From positions 296,920 through 360,919 of the forward strand of contig JAGFNQ010000703.1 in the NCBI GenBank assembly GCA_024364735.1: DNA of 64,000 nt, given 5' to 3'. The translations under genes were made by a program, and so were the position numbers. The notes beneath the pieces are model-generated. The model had not been told where the DNA came from. It was given only the letters and a program-made list of their open reading frames with translations, and ran no database searches. Below, one piece after another: positions 20,856 through 32,211 of this stretch (positions within the stretch are counted from its first letter, which is position 1; the number at the start of each line of letters is the position of its first letter). This DNA comes from Boesenbergia rotunda (taxonomy: Eukaryota; Streptophyta; Magnoliopsida; Zingiberales; Zingiberaceae).

Positions 20856-22741
20856 AACACCCTAGGAGCACCAATAGGTGTTGGGTTCCTAAGAGTGTGT
20901 TCGCCACACCCTAGATAGGTCTAGGGAGTATCAACTCTAATTGGAAGGGTAGTTAACCCAACCTTGATGAAGTTGGCACTTTGGGACATTTTCAAGGAAT
21001 TACTACCCTTGAAAATGAAGGATTCATTTATTTACTCTAGGAGGAGTAAATTTGTGCCAAACTATATTTTTGGAGGACTAAACTTGATAAAGTTGACACA
21101 ACTAGGTTAGAGTCCAAAGATAGGTCAAGTTGGGGAGTTTTGGCATTATCTTGGAAATTAAGGCAAATTTAGGATTATCAATGGCTTAGCGATGAGTTAT
21201 TGATACTTAGATAGGAAATCTAGGTATTTTTTTGCCATGTTTTTGTATGCCCTATCACATGCCATAACATCATATTTCATCATTCATAATTTTATTATGA
21301 AAATATTACATGTCATATCATACATGCATCATCTAGTTATAATTTCTTTAGAAAATCCTAATATGATGCATGTCATAGTCATTAATCATGCATAAATCAA
21401 TTTTTATGGAACTTAAGGACATTGGCATTAATTGACATCCTAGGTGGATGATCAAAGCTTATAATGTCTAGATAGAAATGCATGAACCCTTAGTTTAGGG
21501 AGAATATGACTTTTACATCTCACTAAGACCATAAGTTGACTTGTGTGTATTTTTGAGACACATTAGAAACAAGTGAGATGTTAGGGTGATGAACAAAACT
21601 CAAGGTGTTGATAAAATGCATCAAATTGAGTTTTAGATTCATTAAAATAAGAATTTCAATGAACTCCAATCATTGGGAAAGCTAATGTACAAGTTATGTG
21701 CATTTAGCCCAAGGAATATGGTTGGATATTATTTTTGAAAAACATTTTAAAACTATCTTGGAAAACCTTAGTGAAGACTATCTTTTGATAGCACTCATCA
21801 TTGATGAAATGGATACAAAATAGAGTAAAACATTGAAATATTTCAATGGTTTCTAATTTTGTGTCAATCTTTGAAAAAGAAGATAATTTTCATAGAAAAT
21901 TATTTTTCCTTGATAGTATATGATATAAACAATGTCTACACCAAATTTTAGGATTTTTCAAATTTTGTAGAATTATTTAAGAGTTTCTGAAATTCAAATA
22001 TGAAATTGTTTTCAGATTTCAGAAACTCTCAATTGATCAGGTGATCGATTGGGGCAGTAGCCAATCGAATGGTCAATCGATTGGTGGATCTTTTTGCGAG
22101 CACAGAAGCTCTCGTAATCGATCAGTTGATCGATTACAGTCAGCCGTAATCGATCCGTTGATCGATTAAGGCTTGTTTAATCGATTGGTTCCCAACACCA
22201 ATCGATTGGTGAGACTGAAAATGTCAGTTTTCAGTCCATTAACCCATTTTTAAGTAACCTACCAATCCCTAACCCCTTGGAATACTTTTATAAGTATATT
22301 TGGATAAATTTCATTGTGAAATCAAAAAGAGAAACGGTTCGGTGAACATTTAAGGGTTAAGGAGAGGTTTTGGTTCAAGTTTTGAATCCCAAAAACTCAA
22401 TCACCTCAAGTTGAGTTTTCCTAAAGGTTTAGAAACTCAAAAATCATTGTTGGTGCAATGACAGAGGTTTAGAGCATGTTTTGAGGGGGAGGTCTCTCTT
22501 AACAACATGTGGTTGAATTTTATCTTTTTTCGTGAAAGAATGGAGATTGAGAATCTTCATGAGTGCTCGAGGTTGAGCAAAGGTTCAATGAAAAGTATGG
22601 GTTTTTCATTGGGTATACCTTTGACCATATAGACTCTCAGGGAGAGTGTTTGATGTGTGTCAAAGGGGGAGAAATGGTATGAAAGGCTAATAGGGATTAG
22701 TCTTTCTCAAACATATTGTCAAACATCAAAAAGGGGGAGAT
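20856..22741 (+). other. Non-coding 3' region of gag-only Copia element, ending in polypurine tract
   Basis: AT-rich, no coding frame of note. CGATTGG palindromes occur at 22030-22215, matching those in the LTR. It ends at 22741 with ATCAAAAAGGGGGAGAT, the polypurine tract beside the 3' LTR. Confidence 0.8.
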
Positions 22742-24105
22742 TGTTGGTGCAATCTTGGTTAGGTCAGGGTTGACCTAGTTTGACTAAGCTTGGGTAAGCT
22801 TAGGTCTGGTAAGCTTATGGTATGGGCGTATGTTTCGATGTTTGATAATTATGTTTGAATGTCGTATGGTGTCAAGTGGGTCAAGGTTGACTGGAGACTT
22901 GACTAGGTGAAGTCCAGGTGGATTGGGGAGATCGCACGCTGGCATGAGAAAAGACCTAGTGGGACTAGGCACACCTAGTGGGACTAGGTGAAGTCCAGGT
23001 GGATCGGGGAGATCGCACGCTGGCATGGGAGAAGAACTAGTGGGACTAGGTGAAGTCCAGATGGATCGGGGAGATCGCATGCTGGCAAGGTGGAAGTCTA
23101 CCGAGAGACTAGACCTAACTCGAGTGTTAGGCAAACCTGGTGGGGAATCAGGTTAAGTCCTAGTTGGGAACTAGGCAGAAGAAATCCAAGTTGGTCAAAG
23201 GGGTTGACCGTGAAATCGAGGTTGGTCAAAGGGGTTGACCGTGAATACAAGTTAGGTTGGTCTCAATCGATTGGGTGATCGATTGGGTTGTTGTCTCGCG
23301 AGAACAAGAAGGATCTTAATCAATTGGGTAATTGATTAAGAAGGACTGTAATCAATTAGGTAATTGATTAAGGAGGATCTTAATCAATTGGGTAATTGAT
23401 TAAGAGCAGTGGTAATCGATTGGGTAATTGATTAAGAGTAGTGGTAATCGATTGGGTAATCGATTAAGAGAGTTTTGTTGCGAGAACAGAAGGTGGCTGA
23501 ATCGATTGGGTAATTGATTCAGCCTTCCCTTAATCGATTGGTCAATCGATTAAGGGCAGTGGTAATCGATTGGCTAATCGATTCAGGTTCAAAAACTAGC
23601 CGTTGAACGGCTAAGATGACGTGGTAATCGATTGGGTAATCGATTAGGAAACCCTAGGCGTCGGGTATAAGGGTTTTCACGCAGGTTTTGAGCCACAACT
23701 CTTCTCCCCTTTTTCCTCCTTCATTGGTGCCATCTCAAGGGAAGTCTTGGAGGTTTTTGCTGCTGCATTTCCAAGATTCTAGAGGCAACCACAAGCTTGA
23801 AGATAGCAAGGAAAGCAAAGAGAGTTTATTCATTGTAAATCTTGTAAGATTTCATTTGTATTTTGCTTTGTTTCTTGTTGTATCTTCTTGAAAGCTTGTA
23901 AGAGGTTTCTCCACCTCAAGAAGGAGATCTTTCATAGTGTATGAGAGAGTGAGGAGAGTGGATCCTTGGATTAGTCACCCGACCGGGGTGGATACCAAGT
24001 AAAATCCAATGTGTTAGCATTGCTTGAAGTCTTCCGCCGCGACAAATCATCTACAAGCAAATCGGAGCTAATCACCCCCCTCTAGCTCGTCTACCGGTCC
24101 TAACA
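22742..24105 (+). mobile_element. 3' LTR of gag-only Copia element
   Basis: 1364 bases, TGTTGGTGCAATC...GTCCTAACA. Near-identical to the split 5' LTR apart from repeat-unit number. It closes the element that starts at 6556. Confidence 0.93.
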
Positions 24106-24147
24106 AACATGTGCTAGCCTCCGGTGCCAAAGGGTGGACTCTTCTTC
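24106..24147. repeat. 42-bp direct duplication, right copy
   Basis: Matches 6512-6553 with one substitution (AAAGGG against AAAAGG). In the outer element it encodes part of STLWHRRLAHV of the GAG-pre-integrase domain, so this segment is present on both sides of the insertion. Confidence 0.88.
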
Positions 24148-24549
24148 TTTTGACATGAAACACTTAGCAAAAGCATTACTAACACTTTTAAATGAGACTT
24201 GATAAATATTGTCTACTCTTGTTCCTACTAGTACCGTGTCCAAGGTGTCATGTTGTCTGACTGGATATTGACTTGGTTGAAAATCAATTGTGTAACCCGT
24301 GTCACACAATTGACTAACACTTAGGAGATTAAATGTCATCCCCTTGACTAGAAGGACATTTGAGATTCTAAGACATTCGGATATTTGAATGTCTCCTATT
24401 CCTATGACCTTAAGACTACCATTGTTACCAAATGAAACATTACCTCTACTTTTCTTGTGAAGGGTAGTAAACAATGATCTATCCCCGGTCATGTGTTTGG
24501 AGCACCCACTATCAACGAACCAAGTTGATAGATGCTCCCCCTCAATCAT
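24106..24549 (-). pseudogene. Copia protease and GAG-pre-integrase start (outer SIRE element)
   Basis: The frame shows WFVDSGCSKHMTGD, the aspartic protease active-site signature of Copia pol, then FNLLSVSQLCDTGYTIDF and LWHRRLAHV of the GAG-pre-integrase domain, where the nested element cuts it. It is in the same frame as the upstream gag, separated by two TAG codons. It would continue at 6512 if the insertion were removed. Confidence 0.9.
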
Positions 24550-24585
24550 AACCTACACAATTCGAAAAATAGAAGTTTTAGGTAC

Positions 24586-26262
24586 CTAAACCTTGGGACC
24601 TAAAGTACCTACTAAACAAGTCTTAGGCACCCATGCCTTGACAACTTTCTTTTGAACCTTGGGTGTCCTAGATTGTCTCATATCAGTCCTAGACATCAAA
24701 GACACGAATGAAGGTTCTTTGGGTCGGTAACCAATACCGGCCCTATTGTAGACTGCCCTTTGGGCATTCAAGATCATGTCTAGGGTCTTAGAGCTAGTTG
24801 AGAATTTCTCAAGAATATTCTTGAGTCTCTCAACTTCACTCTTCAATGATTTGTTTTCTTCTTCTAGTAATTCATCATGCAAATCATCTACATCCTCAAC
24901 CTTAGAGGATTTCAAATTTTCAACCTCAAGTTTCAATGATATAATCTCATCCTCTAACATCTCAACATGCAAGTCATCTATGTTATCATCCCTAGATGAA
25001 ATCAATCGTTCAATTTCTAATTGCAATGACTTAACCTTATTCTTTGACTTCTTCAACATATTGGTTAAACATGCAATAGCTCTATAACATTTTTCTAGTT
25101 TGGGAGAGGTTACCTCTTCATCATCCGAGGATGATGAAGCCGCGTTTGAGGAGTTGGAGGATTCATCACTGCTCTCTTTTCCAAGAGTCATGAGTGTCAC
25201 ATGCCTTGTGCTCTTCTCCTCCTCTTCATCCGATGAGCTCGAGGATGACTCATCCCAAGTGGCCTTCAAGGCCTTCTTCTTTTTCTTTGATTTCTCCTCT
25301 TTCTTTTTGGATTTCTCCTCGTTTTTCTTTAGCTTTGGGCATTCACTCTTGAAGTGCCCTTTCCTACCACACTCAAAACAAGAAACGTTAGTCTTATCAA
25401 CTTTAACTTCACTAGGGTTACCTTTACTCATGAAGCGTCGACCCCTTCTCATCATTCTTCTCACAAAATTTGCCATCTCGGAGGAAGAAGACCCGCTGCC
25501 ATCTTCCTCGGAATCGGACTCGGATTCGGAAGAGGATGAAGATGAAGAGACTTCCTTCTCCTTCTTCTTCTCCTTCTCCTTCTTGTTGGATCGGTCCCCT
25601 GCAACTAAGGCAATCCCCTTCTCCTTGGAGCCTTTGTTAGCCATTTCATGCAATTCCATTTCACAAAACAAATCATCTAACTTAACAAATGATAAATCCT
25701 TGGAGACTTTGTAGGCATCCACCATGGATGACCACAAAGCATTCCTTGGAAATGCTTTTAGCACATACCTCACAAGGTCGCGATTCTCAACCTTTTCATC
25801 AATTGAGTGGAGACCATTCAATACCTCTTTGAATCTGCTGTGGAGCTTACTTACAGTCTCATTCTCCTTTATGGAGAGGTTTTGGAGTTGATTGAGGAAT
25901 AAGTCTCTCTTGGCAATTCTTGAGTCTCGGGTTCCCTCATGGAGTTCGATGAGCTTGTTCCACAAGTCTTTAGCACTTGTGAATGGACCAACCTCAATAA
26001 GTTGGTCTTTATTCATACCGCATTGTAAAGTGACAACCGCCTTTGCGTCAGCTTCACTCTTTCGAGTTTGTTCAGCTGTCCACCGCCACGACTCAAGTTC
26101 TTTGCCTTCATCATCCTTAGGAGGAGTGAAACTCTCCTTCATAGCGAACCAAGTGTTGATGTCCATCTTAAGATAGTACTCCATCTTTGATCTCCAATAC
26201 TGAAAGTCAGCGCCATCAAAGAAAGGAGGTCGGGTGGTGGAGAAACCTTCTCTCAAAGCCAT
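24586..26262 (-). CDS. SIRE-type Copia gag, 558 residues, intact frame
   Basis: Start chosen at MALREGFSTT (26262); the frame also runs on upstream through the primer site, which is not coding. The N-terminal part (FQYWRSKMEYYLKMD, AKDLWNKLIELHEG, HSRFKEVLNGL) is the plant Copia gag UBN2/DUF4219-type domain. It is followed by a Lys/Ser/Glu-rich region, one zinc knuckle CFECGRKGHFKSEC near residue 300, acidic Ser-rich tracts, and a long coiled-coil with repeated SLKLEVENLKSS-type heptads. It ends at GPKV before TAG. Gag of this length and order is typical of SIRE. The frame is intact although pol is destroyed, so it could still be translated. Confidence 0.9.
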   Translation of the reverse strand: MALREGFSTTRPPFFDGADFQYWRSKMEYYLKMDINTWFAMKESFTPPKDDEGKELESWRWTAEQTRKSEADAKAVVTLQCGMNKDQLIEVGPFTSAKDLWNKLIELHEGTRDSRIAKRDLFLNQLQNLSIKENETVSKLHSRFKEVLNGLHSIDEKVENRDLVRYVLKAFPRNALWSSMVDAYKVSKDLSFVKLDDLFCEMELHEMANKGSKEKGIALVAGDRSNKKEKEKKKEKEVSSSSSSSESESDSEEDGSGSSSSEMANFVRRMMRRGRRFMSKGNPSEVKVDKTNVSCFECGRKGHFKSECPKLKKNEEKSKKKEEKSKKKKKALKATWDESSSSSSDEEEEKSTRHVTLMTLGKESSDESSNSSNAASSSSDDEEVTSPKLEKCYRAIACLTNMLKKSKNKVKSLQLEIERLISSRDDNIDDLHVEMLEDEIISLKLEVENLKSSKVEDVDDLHDELLEEENKSLKSEVERLKNILEKFSTSSKTLDMILNAQRAVYNRAGIGYRPKEPSFVSLMSRTDMRQSRTPKVQKKVVKAWVPKTCLVGTLGPKV

Positions 26263-26306
26263 GGATGATAGCTCTACGTTGTTAATCCGCAAAAACAGAG
26301 CCCCAA

Positions 26307-26318
26307 GCTCTGATACCA
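26307..26318 (-). other. Primer binding site of outer SIRE element
   Basis: On the minus strand TGGTATCAGAGC, two bases after the LTR end at 26321; initiator Met-tRNA type. Confidence 0.92.
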
Positions 26319-27339
26319 CTTGTTGGAACTCAGATGGCTAGAGAGGGGGGTGAATATAGCCAAACACATTGACTTTGAGCTTATCAAAAGTTCTGCACTT
26401 AAATCGTTTAGTAGCACAGCGGAAAGAATAGAAACAAGGTATGCAGAAACCAAAACCCTAAACTATGAGCAAACACAAGAACGCTAACAAGAGGATTTAC
26501 AAGGTTCGGGGATAACTTGCCCCTACTCCTTGGCGTGCCCTTAAGGTGGGCGATCCCTTGATCGTCGGCAGATCAAGCCCCGGTGAACACCGGATAGAAA
26601 ACAACCTCCTTCTCGGTGGAGTAACCTCTCCACAGCGTTTCAATCAAGGATATAGTTTAAGCACAATGAAACACAAGAAAGATCTTACTTAGCACTTAGC
26701 AAAGACAAGAACACAGCAAGATTCCTCCGAGCTTCACCCAGCGACGATCTCACGCAAGAACCCTTTCTCCGTGTATTTTCGCTGTTGAACTCAAAGTCTC
26801 TTGTTCCTTCCTCCAAGTGCTCAAGAAAGGGACGGTTGCTTCACTGATTTCAGTTGCTTGCTCAAGATGATGGAATTTCAGAACGCACAAGCAAAATGTG
26901 GAGAACTCAAATGCGCAGCAAGAACTCAAGTCAGAAGTCGATACAGCGAATTCTCCTCTGCTCTTCTCCTCTACGCCCTTTTGTTTCTCCACTGAGCACA
27001 GGTGACACCATCTCACAGCAGCCTCCAGCTGCTTACCTGCCAACGCCAGCTACCACTGAGCTCTCCCTGGACTCCCTGAGCTTCCCTCAGCCAAGCTCCA
27101 GTCAGCAACTCCAGTCTGCAGCTCCAGCCGTTGCAACCTGAGATGGAAAACGGACAAACCTGCTCCAAGGAAAGGCCACCATTGACTCTCCTTGAGTGTT
27201 TGAATCCTTTCCTGTCACCTGCAACTTAATCAGACCATTAGAGCAGTATATCAAACACAAAATCAAGCATCAGAGATTAAGCGCAGAAAATCGGATACGT
27301 TCAGACGCGATCAGAGCGTCTGATAGTTCATTTTGAATT

Positions 27340-27960
27340 AAAGTGATCAGTCACCGGACTGATCAGAGGGTCTCCTGATCGGTCACCAGACTGATCAGGC
27401 TGGGTTCAGACCGATCAGGCTCCGTCCTGATCGGTCCCCAATGCTCAATCAGAAATCGCGATTACTTTGGGACTCTTTTGGACCGATCACCAGACCGATC
27501 CCAGGTTGTGGATCGATCACCAGACCGATCCACCCCTTTGCCGGGCGATTTCTGAGTTTCACAGTCCAAACCTCCTGATCGGTCACTGGACCGATCAGGG
27601 AGCCTCCTGATCGGTCACAAGACCGATCAGGTCATGACCAGACCGATCAGGATCCGTCCTGATCGATCATAGTGAGGAACTCACGACACTGGATCGTTCT
27701 CCAGAACGATCTGCACAGTGCTCCAGATCGGTCACCCGAGCGATCAGGAGCAGATCAGCAGGGGAACTCAACCTCACTGTGTGCTCCCTGATCGATCACC
27801 AGACCGATCAGGAGCCAAGCAGTGGGTGAAACGCATATTCTCTGATCGGTCACCAGACTGATCAGTCATCGCTGGATCGGTCACCAGACCGATCCACGAA
27901 GGAGCACCGTGCCAACTCCCTGATCAGTCACCAGACCGATCCAGGGGCTCCAACCTAGCC
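27340..27960. repeat. GATCGGTC...GACCGATC palindrome array in SIRE LTR
   Basis: More than a dozen units such as CTGATCGGTCACCAGACTGA and CCTGATCGGTCACTGGACCG, each an inverted repeat around a 3-7 base loop, often ACCA, CCAG or ACTG. They alternate with unique sequence. The same unit recurs at 3480-3880 in the same element. Confidence 0.88.
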
Positions 27961-28450
27961 CTCCAAGCTAGGGTTTCATCCAACCTAGCCCTCCAAGCTA
28001 GGACCTGACCCTCCAAGCCAGGGTTTTTCACCTAACCCTCCAGTTGAGACTTTTCACCTAACCCTCCAAGTTAGGACTTTTCACCTAGCCCTCCAAGCTA
28101 GGACTTTTCACCCAACCTTCCAAGTTAGGACTTTTCCACACCTAGCCCTCCAAGCTAGGACCTGACCCTCCAAGCCAGGACTTTTTCACCTAACCCTCCA
28201 AGTTGAGACTTTTCACCTAACCCTCCAAGTTAGGACTTTTCACCTAGCTCTCCAAGCTAGGAATTTTCACCCAACCCTTCCGAATTAGGACTTTTCAACA
28301 CCTAGCCCTCCAAGCTAGGATTTTTCACCCAACCCTTCCGAATTAGGACTTTTCAACACCTAGCCCTCCAAGCTAGGATTTTCCACACCTAACCCTCCAG
28401 GTTAGGATTTTCCAACACCTAGCCCTCCAAGCTAGGATTTTCCATAACAT
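27950..28450. repeat. Hairpin-forming tandem repeat array in SIRE LTR (copy 2)
   Basis: The same CCTAGC-loop-GCTAGG and CCTAAC-loop-GTTAGG units as at 1-770, uninterrupted here. In the LTR's own (minus) sense they lie at its 5' end, the U3 side. Confidence 0.88.
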
Positions 28451-28551
28451 GCCTAATCCCCGATCAGGACTTAACCATAATCATAATCATCAACCTAAAC
28501 TAAAATCGGTGTCAACACCAAAATAACAATCAGGGTCAGACTGCATCAATA

Positions 28552-29337
28552 TTATTTTCATGAAAATCTTATTTAAGAAAATATACTCTATAGGAAATAA
28601 TTTTCCTAATTAATTTTGGAGACAATAATATGTAAGAGCATCACCTCATAAATCAAATATGGAAATTATCGTTTGAGAATCACCTCAAAAAATTTCCAAG
28701 ATTTGATCACATATTTTATTTATGGAAAATTAATATCAATAACTTAATTTGGACGGCTCCCCGAGGCCTAATCCAAAATAAGCATTTGACAGTTTAAATT
28801 CAATTTAGGAAATTTAATTATAACAACAAACTTTAAATTGGACGGCTCCCCGAGGCTCAATCCAAAATAAAGAATTTTGTAAATAATTTAATTTCCAATT
28901 ATAAATTTAAATGTCAATTAATATTCCCATAATTTGTCTAGACTTTCTTGAAAGAAAGTGCCTAAAATTGCGAGCTTTCCATAAATGGAAAATTTCCAAA
29001 AATAAAAGGTTTTCAGAATAATTGTAAGTTTCTGGTACAAAGAAAACTTACGTTTTTCCAAAATTAGAAAATTTCCAAAATAGTAAATTTCCAAAATTGG
29101 AAAGTTTCCAAAAATGAAAAGTTTTCACAATTATCATAAAAATTCAGAAACAGAGATATTTCAAAAGTTTGCGAAATTTCATGAGGATTTCCAAACTTTG
29201 AAATTCCTATATCGAAAATTTACCATAATTGAAAAGTTTCCATAATTGGAAAATTTTTCAAAATTGAGATCATGACAAAGCTTTCCGCAAAACAATTATA
29301 TGATTATGTCGAACACAAACCTCGGCTTTGATACCAC
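28552..29337 (-). mobile_element. Leader region of an older minus-strand Copia element
   Basis: AT-rich sequence between a primer site at 29324-29336 (minus strand TGGTATCAAAGCC) and the SIRE insertion at 28551. No gag frame is reached. Two features repeat: GGACGGCTCCCCGAGGC near 28751 and 28840, and many TTTCCAAAATTGGAAA-like inverted repeats from 28980 to 29260. The rest of this element lies left of the window. Confidence 0.75.
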
Positions 29338-31450
29338 TGTTGGGACCGGGTGCATGTTGATATGGATGTGGGTTCGTAATTTCAAAATTAATTACGTGCA
29401 GCGGAAGGTTTAGCATAAATAATTTCTCTAAATCATTTAACCACATATCTAAGCATGCAATTTTATCTTGTGTAGACATGATCATATATTTGAAATTTTG
29501 CAGAAACGTAAACTAATTTATATATTACCTCGTGTAACTCGAAGGAAGGGACGAGATCCAACCGTAAGCGTCCCTTGGAAGCTCCGCCTCTATTCGCGTC
29601 CACGCCGAGTATCTTCAGGATGACATCGCAAAGCCACGAGTTTCGTGTTCTCGAGAACTACTAGATTCTCCGAGAACGCGACGAGAAAAACCAAGAGAGA
29701 AGTCGGAAGACTAACCACAAAAGGATGGCCGGCTGGTTCTCCTTCTTGGGGCTGGTTGGCGCACGGCAAGAAGGGGAGAAGAGAAAGAGAGAAAGAGAGG
29801 GAGAGAGCCTATGCCTTCGTCTCTTCGATTATTACCCAAGCCTTGCCTTGGGTCCTTTATATAGTGGTCTCTCAACCATCAAGCCTCTCAAATATGGAAT
29901 AACTTATTTCATCATGCCAAGTTTGATTTTATATCATGGTCAAAATCATATTTTAATTCATAATAAAAATCAATCAAGTCTCTTCTCTCTTATGGAATAA
30001 ATTATCTTATCATGGTAAATCAATCCATGATTGATTTTATAAAATAAATCAATCCATGGTTCATTTTAATTTCCATGAAAAATAAACCAAACCTTGGTTT
30101 ATTATATATAAAAATTTATATCATCCATAATTTTATAAAACAAGCCACACTTGGTTTATTTTATAAATTGAACCAAAAACTTGGTTCTCTCCCTTTGTTG
30201 TGGCCGGCCAAGCAAAGAGGATGAAGGCCCTCTTTGGCCGTCCCATCCAAGCCACGCCCCAATGAATTAAACTTATTTAATTCATCTATTAAGTCTTCAA
30301 AAGACTTAGCCATTTTACACTTCCGATGCGTCTCTGAAAAATTCAGATTCGACTTATCATTTGGCTCAACCAAACCTAATCTCTCTTGATTGGAAAATCT
30401 AATTTTCAACTCGTTTTAAATCTCTCGAATTACTCGTAGTGCGTGTGACTAAATAGGCTTTCGATTTATGTTGGCCGTCTATAATTAATCAATTATAGAA
30501 CGATCATGAGTGGCACCTAGTAGTACATCATGATCCCCAATTAATCGAAAGATGAACGGTTGACCTCAGAAACAATTCTGAAACCCTTCAGCAGCTATAA
30601 TGAATCGTGCCCCATTCCCTTCACCATCTTATACCCACTTGGTTCAGGACATGGTCTATGTGTGTCAGTCCCCACTAGGCTGACTACGTCTCACCTAGCC
30701 CAAGTAACGTTTTCTCGTCCTAGGATTCTAATTACTCTCATGTATTTAAGAGATTCATACTCTGAACATGTCATGCTTTGGTCAGAGGCTTCGAGTAACA
30801 ATCCGACGATAGGCCTCGGGTATACATCTCCTCGCAAGGAGTGGTGAATCCTTTGTAGGTTGTTCAAACATCTTCGGGCACTTCAGCTTATACCCAATCA
30901 TCCTGGGTCCACACCTCCTTGGAGACGCTTGCTTAAGATGTCAAAGTATAAGTCTCCATGACCAAGATGACTTGAACACCGCAAGTCAAAGGAACATCGT
31001 ACTTAAGCTGCAGTAAGAACTTCACTGACGTATCTATATGTAGACTACCATATGAAGTTTTATAGCCAGTCACTCCAATGAACTAGTTCCCTTAACTAGC
31101 ATTCATGTTTATCTCCGGACATCTCAATGTCACTAGCCAGTGAGAATCAGCTGATTAGAGAATAACCCATGCTAGTCTCAACAAAATTGATAGTGTCCGT
31201 ATTTATCAATTCATCGACTAGGGACAATTTCTATACTTCACAATTGCACATGTAGAGATAATTACTAGTTGTGAATTCATCACAAATTCTCTCATGCTGT
31301 GAATTGTATTGCAGGCATTCAGTAAATGAGTTTAAGATCTCAATTAAATACACAAACATGTATACTCAAATAGTGAATATTCATTTATTAGAATAAATGA
31401 TTATAATCATAAGACGATTGCCTTAGGACACTTCTCTCATATCACTAACA
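29338..31450 (-). mobile_element. 5' LTR of older minus-strand Copia element
   Basis: About 2113 bases: plus-strand start TGTTGGGACCGGGTGC at 29338 beside the primer site, end CATATCACTAACA at 31450. In element sense it starts TGTTAGTGATATGAGAG. The small frames near 29645-30000 look incidental. It is the outermost layer of the left nest. Confidence 0.82.
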
Positions 31451-31843
31451 GTTTGATGTTATTCAGACTTTCATTAGTTGGATTAGGTTGAAGTTGAGTA
31501 GATGACTTATTTAGTAGAGTATCCGATAAGATTGTTGTATGTAGTAGTTTGAAATTGTGTATGTCTAGTTATCAAAAGCAATCTGCGTTAGATTTGGGTG
31601 AGTGATTTGCGGATGAAATGCTAAGCATGATTAGTTGTCTTACAGTTTAAGATGTTATGTGGTGAAGTTTGTAATGTAGTTTGAAGAGTGATGTTGGAGG
31701 TGAGCAGTGTAAACGTGTTGCAAAATTTATGGTGAAGGTACTTAGTGAGAAGATGAGTCATTGGATGAGAGAATGATACAGAGAGATGCTTTTGATGGAT
31801 CTTACAGACCCTCAAAATGTCTGTTGCTACCACAAGCTAAGCT
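31451..31843. other. Unassigned sequence left of captured gene fragment
   Basis: No recognisable gene or repeat. It lies between a Copia LTR end and the CPSF-A-like fragment and may be intron or other non-coding DNA carried with it. Confidence 0.4.
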
Positions 31844-32211
31844 TTGATGTACCTCTTTTGGTTGAAGATCAAGGTTATTGATGATTCTTGTAAGGTATTA
31901 GATGTTGATGATGAAGGTATGTTTAATGTTGCTGCCTGTGCTTTGCTGGAGTTAAAAGATTCAGCAGCTAATATGTATAAAAAAAACGCTGATTCTATGA
32001 GCATTGATAGCAACAATGAAAAATTTTCTTCAACTACTAAGCTTGTATGCTCATGGACTTGGGAACCTGTTACCTCTTTGGATTCTAAGTTGCCAATGTG
32101 TTTAGACACCGGGGAATTATTTAAGGTTGAAATTTCTTTTGGTGCTGGTGGAGTTCAAATTAATTTATCAGATTGTCTCTAAAGGGCATGGCTTGTAAAG
32201 CACTCCTATGA
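31844..32211 (+). pseudogene. CPSF-A/DDB1-type protein gene fragment, forward block
   Basis: The frame encodes VLDVDDEGMFNVAACALLEL, then CSWTWEP and TGELFKVEISF followed by LSDCL, a broken codon and KGMACKALL. From memory this resembles the plant CPSF A subunit/DDB1-like WD-propeller family related to SF3B3 (Arabidopsis At3g11960 type). It is only a small part of a protein normally over 1000 residues. It lacks the upstream and downstream gene and has an internal stop near 32182, so it is not functional. The next block of the same protein lies directly after it in the opposite orientation. Confidence 0.65.

Larger units (their letters stand above)
26321..28551 (-). mobile_element. 5' LTR of outer SIRE-type Copia element
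   Basis: On the plus strand it starts TGTTGGAACTCAGATGGC beside the primer site and ends GCATCAATA at about 28551, where the partner LTR has GCATCAACA, so the terminal CA appears mutated. It contains GATCGGTC palindromes (27340-27960) and the hairpin tandem repeats (27950-28450). It lacks the MITE of the other LTR. Confidence 0.87.

Noticed and set aside
24776..25714. Plus-strand frames with Ser- and Phe-rich protein
   Set aside because: They are shadows of the Ser/Glu/Lys-rich SIRE gag on the minus strand.
27340..28450. CRISPR-like array
   Set aside because: Repeats are variable, self-complementary and within a plant LTR; no spacers of constant length and no cas genes.
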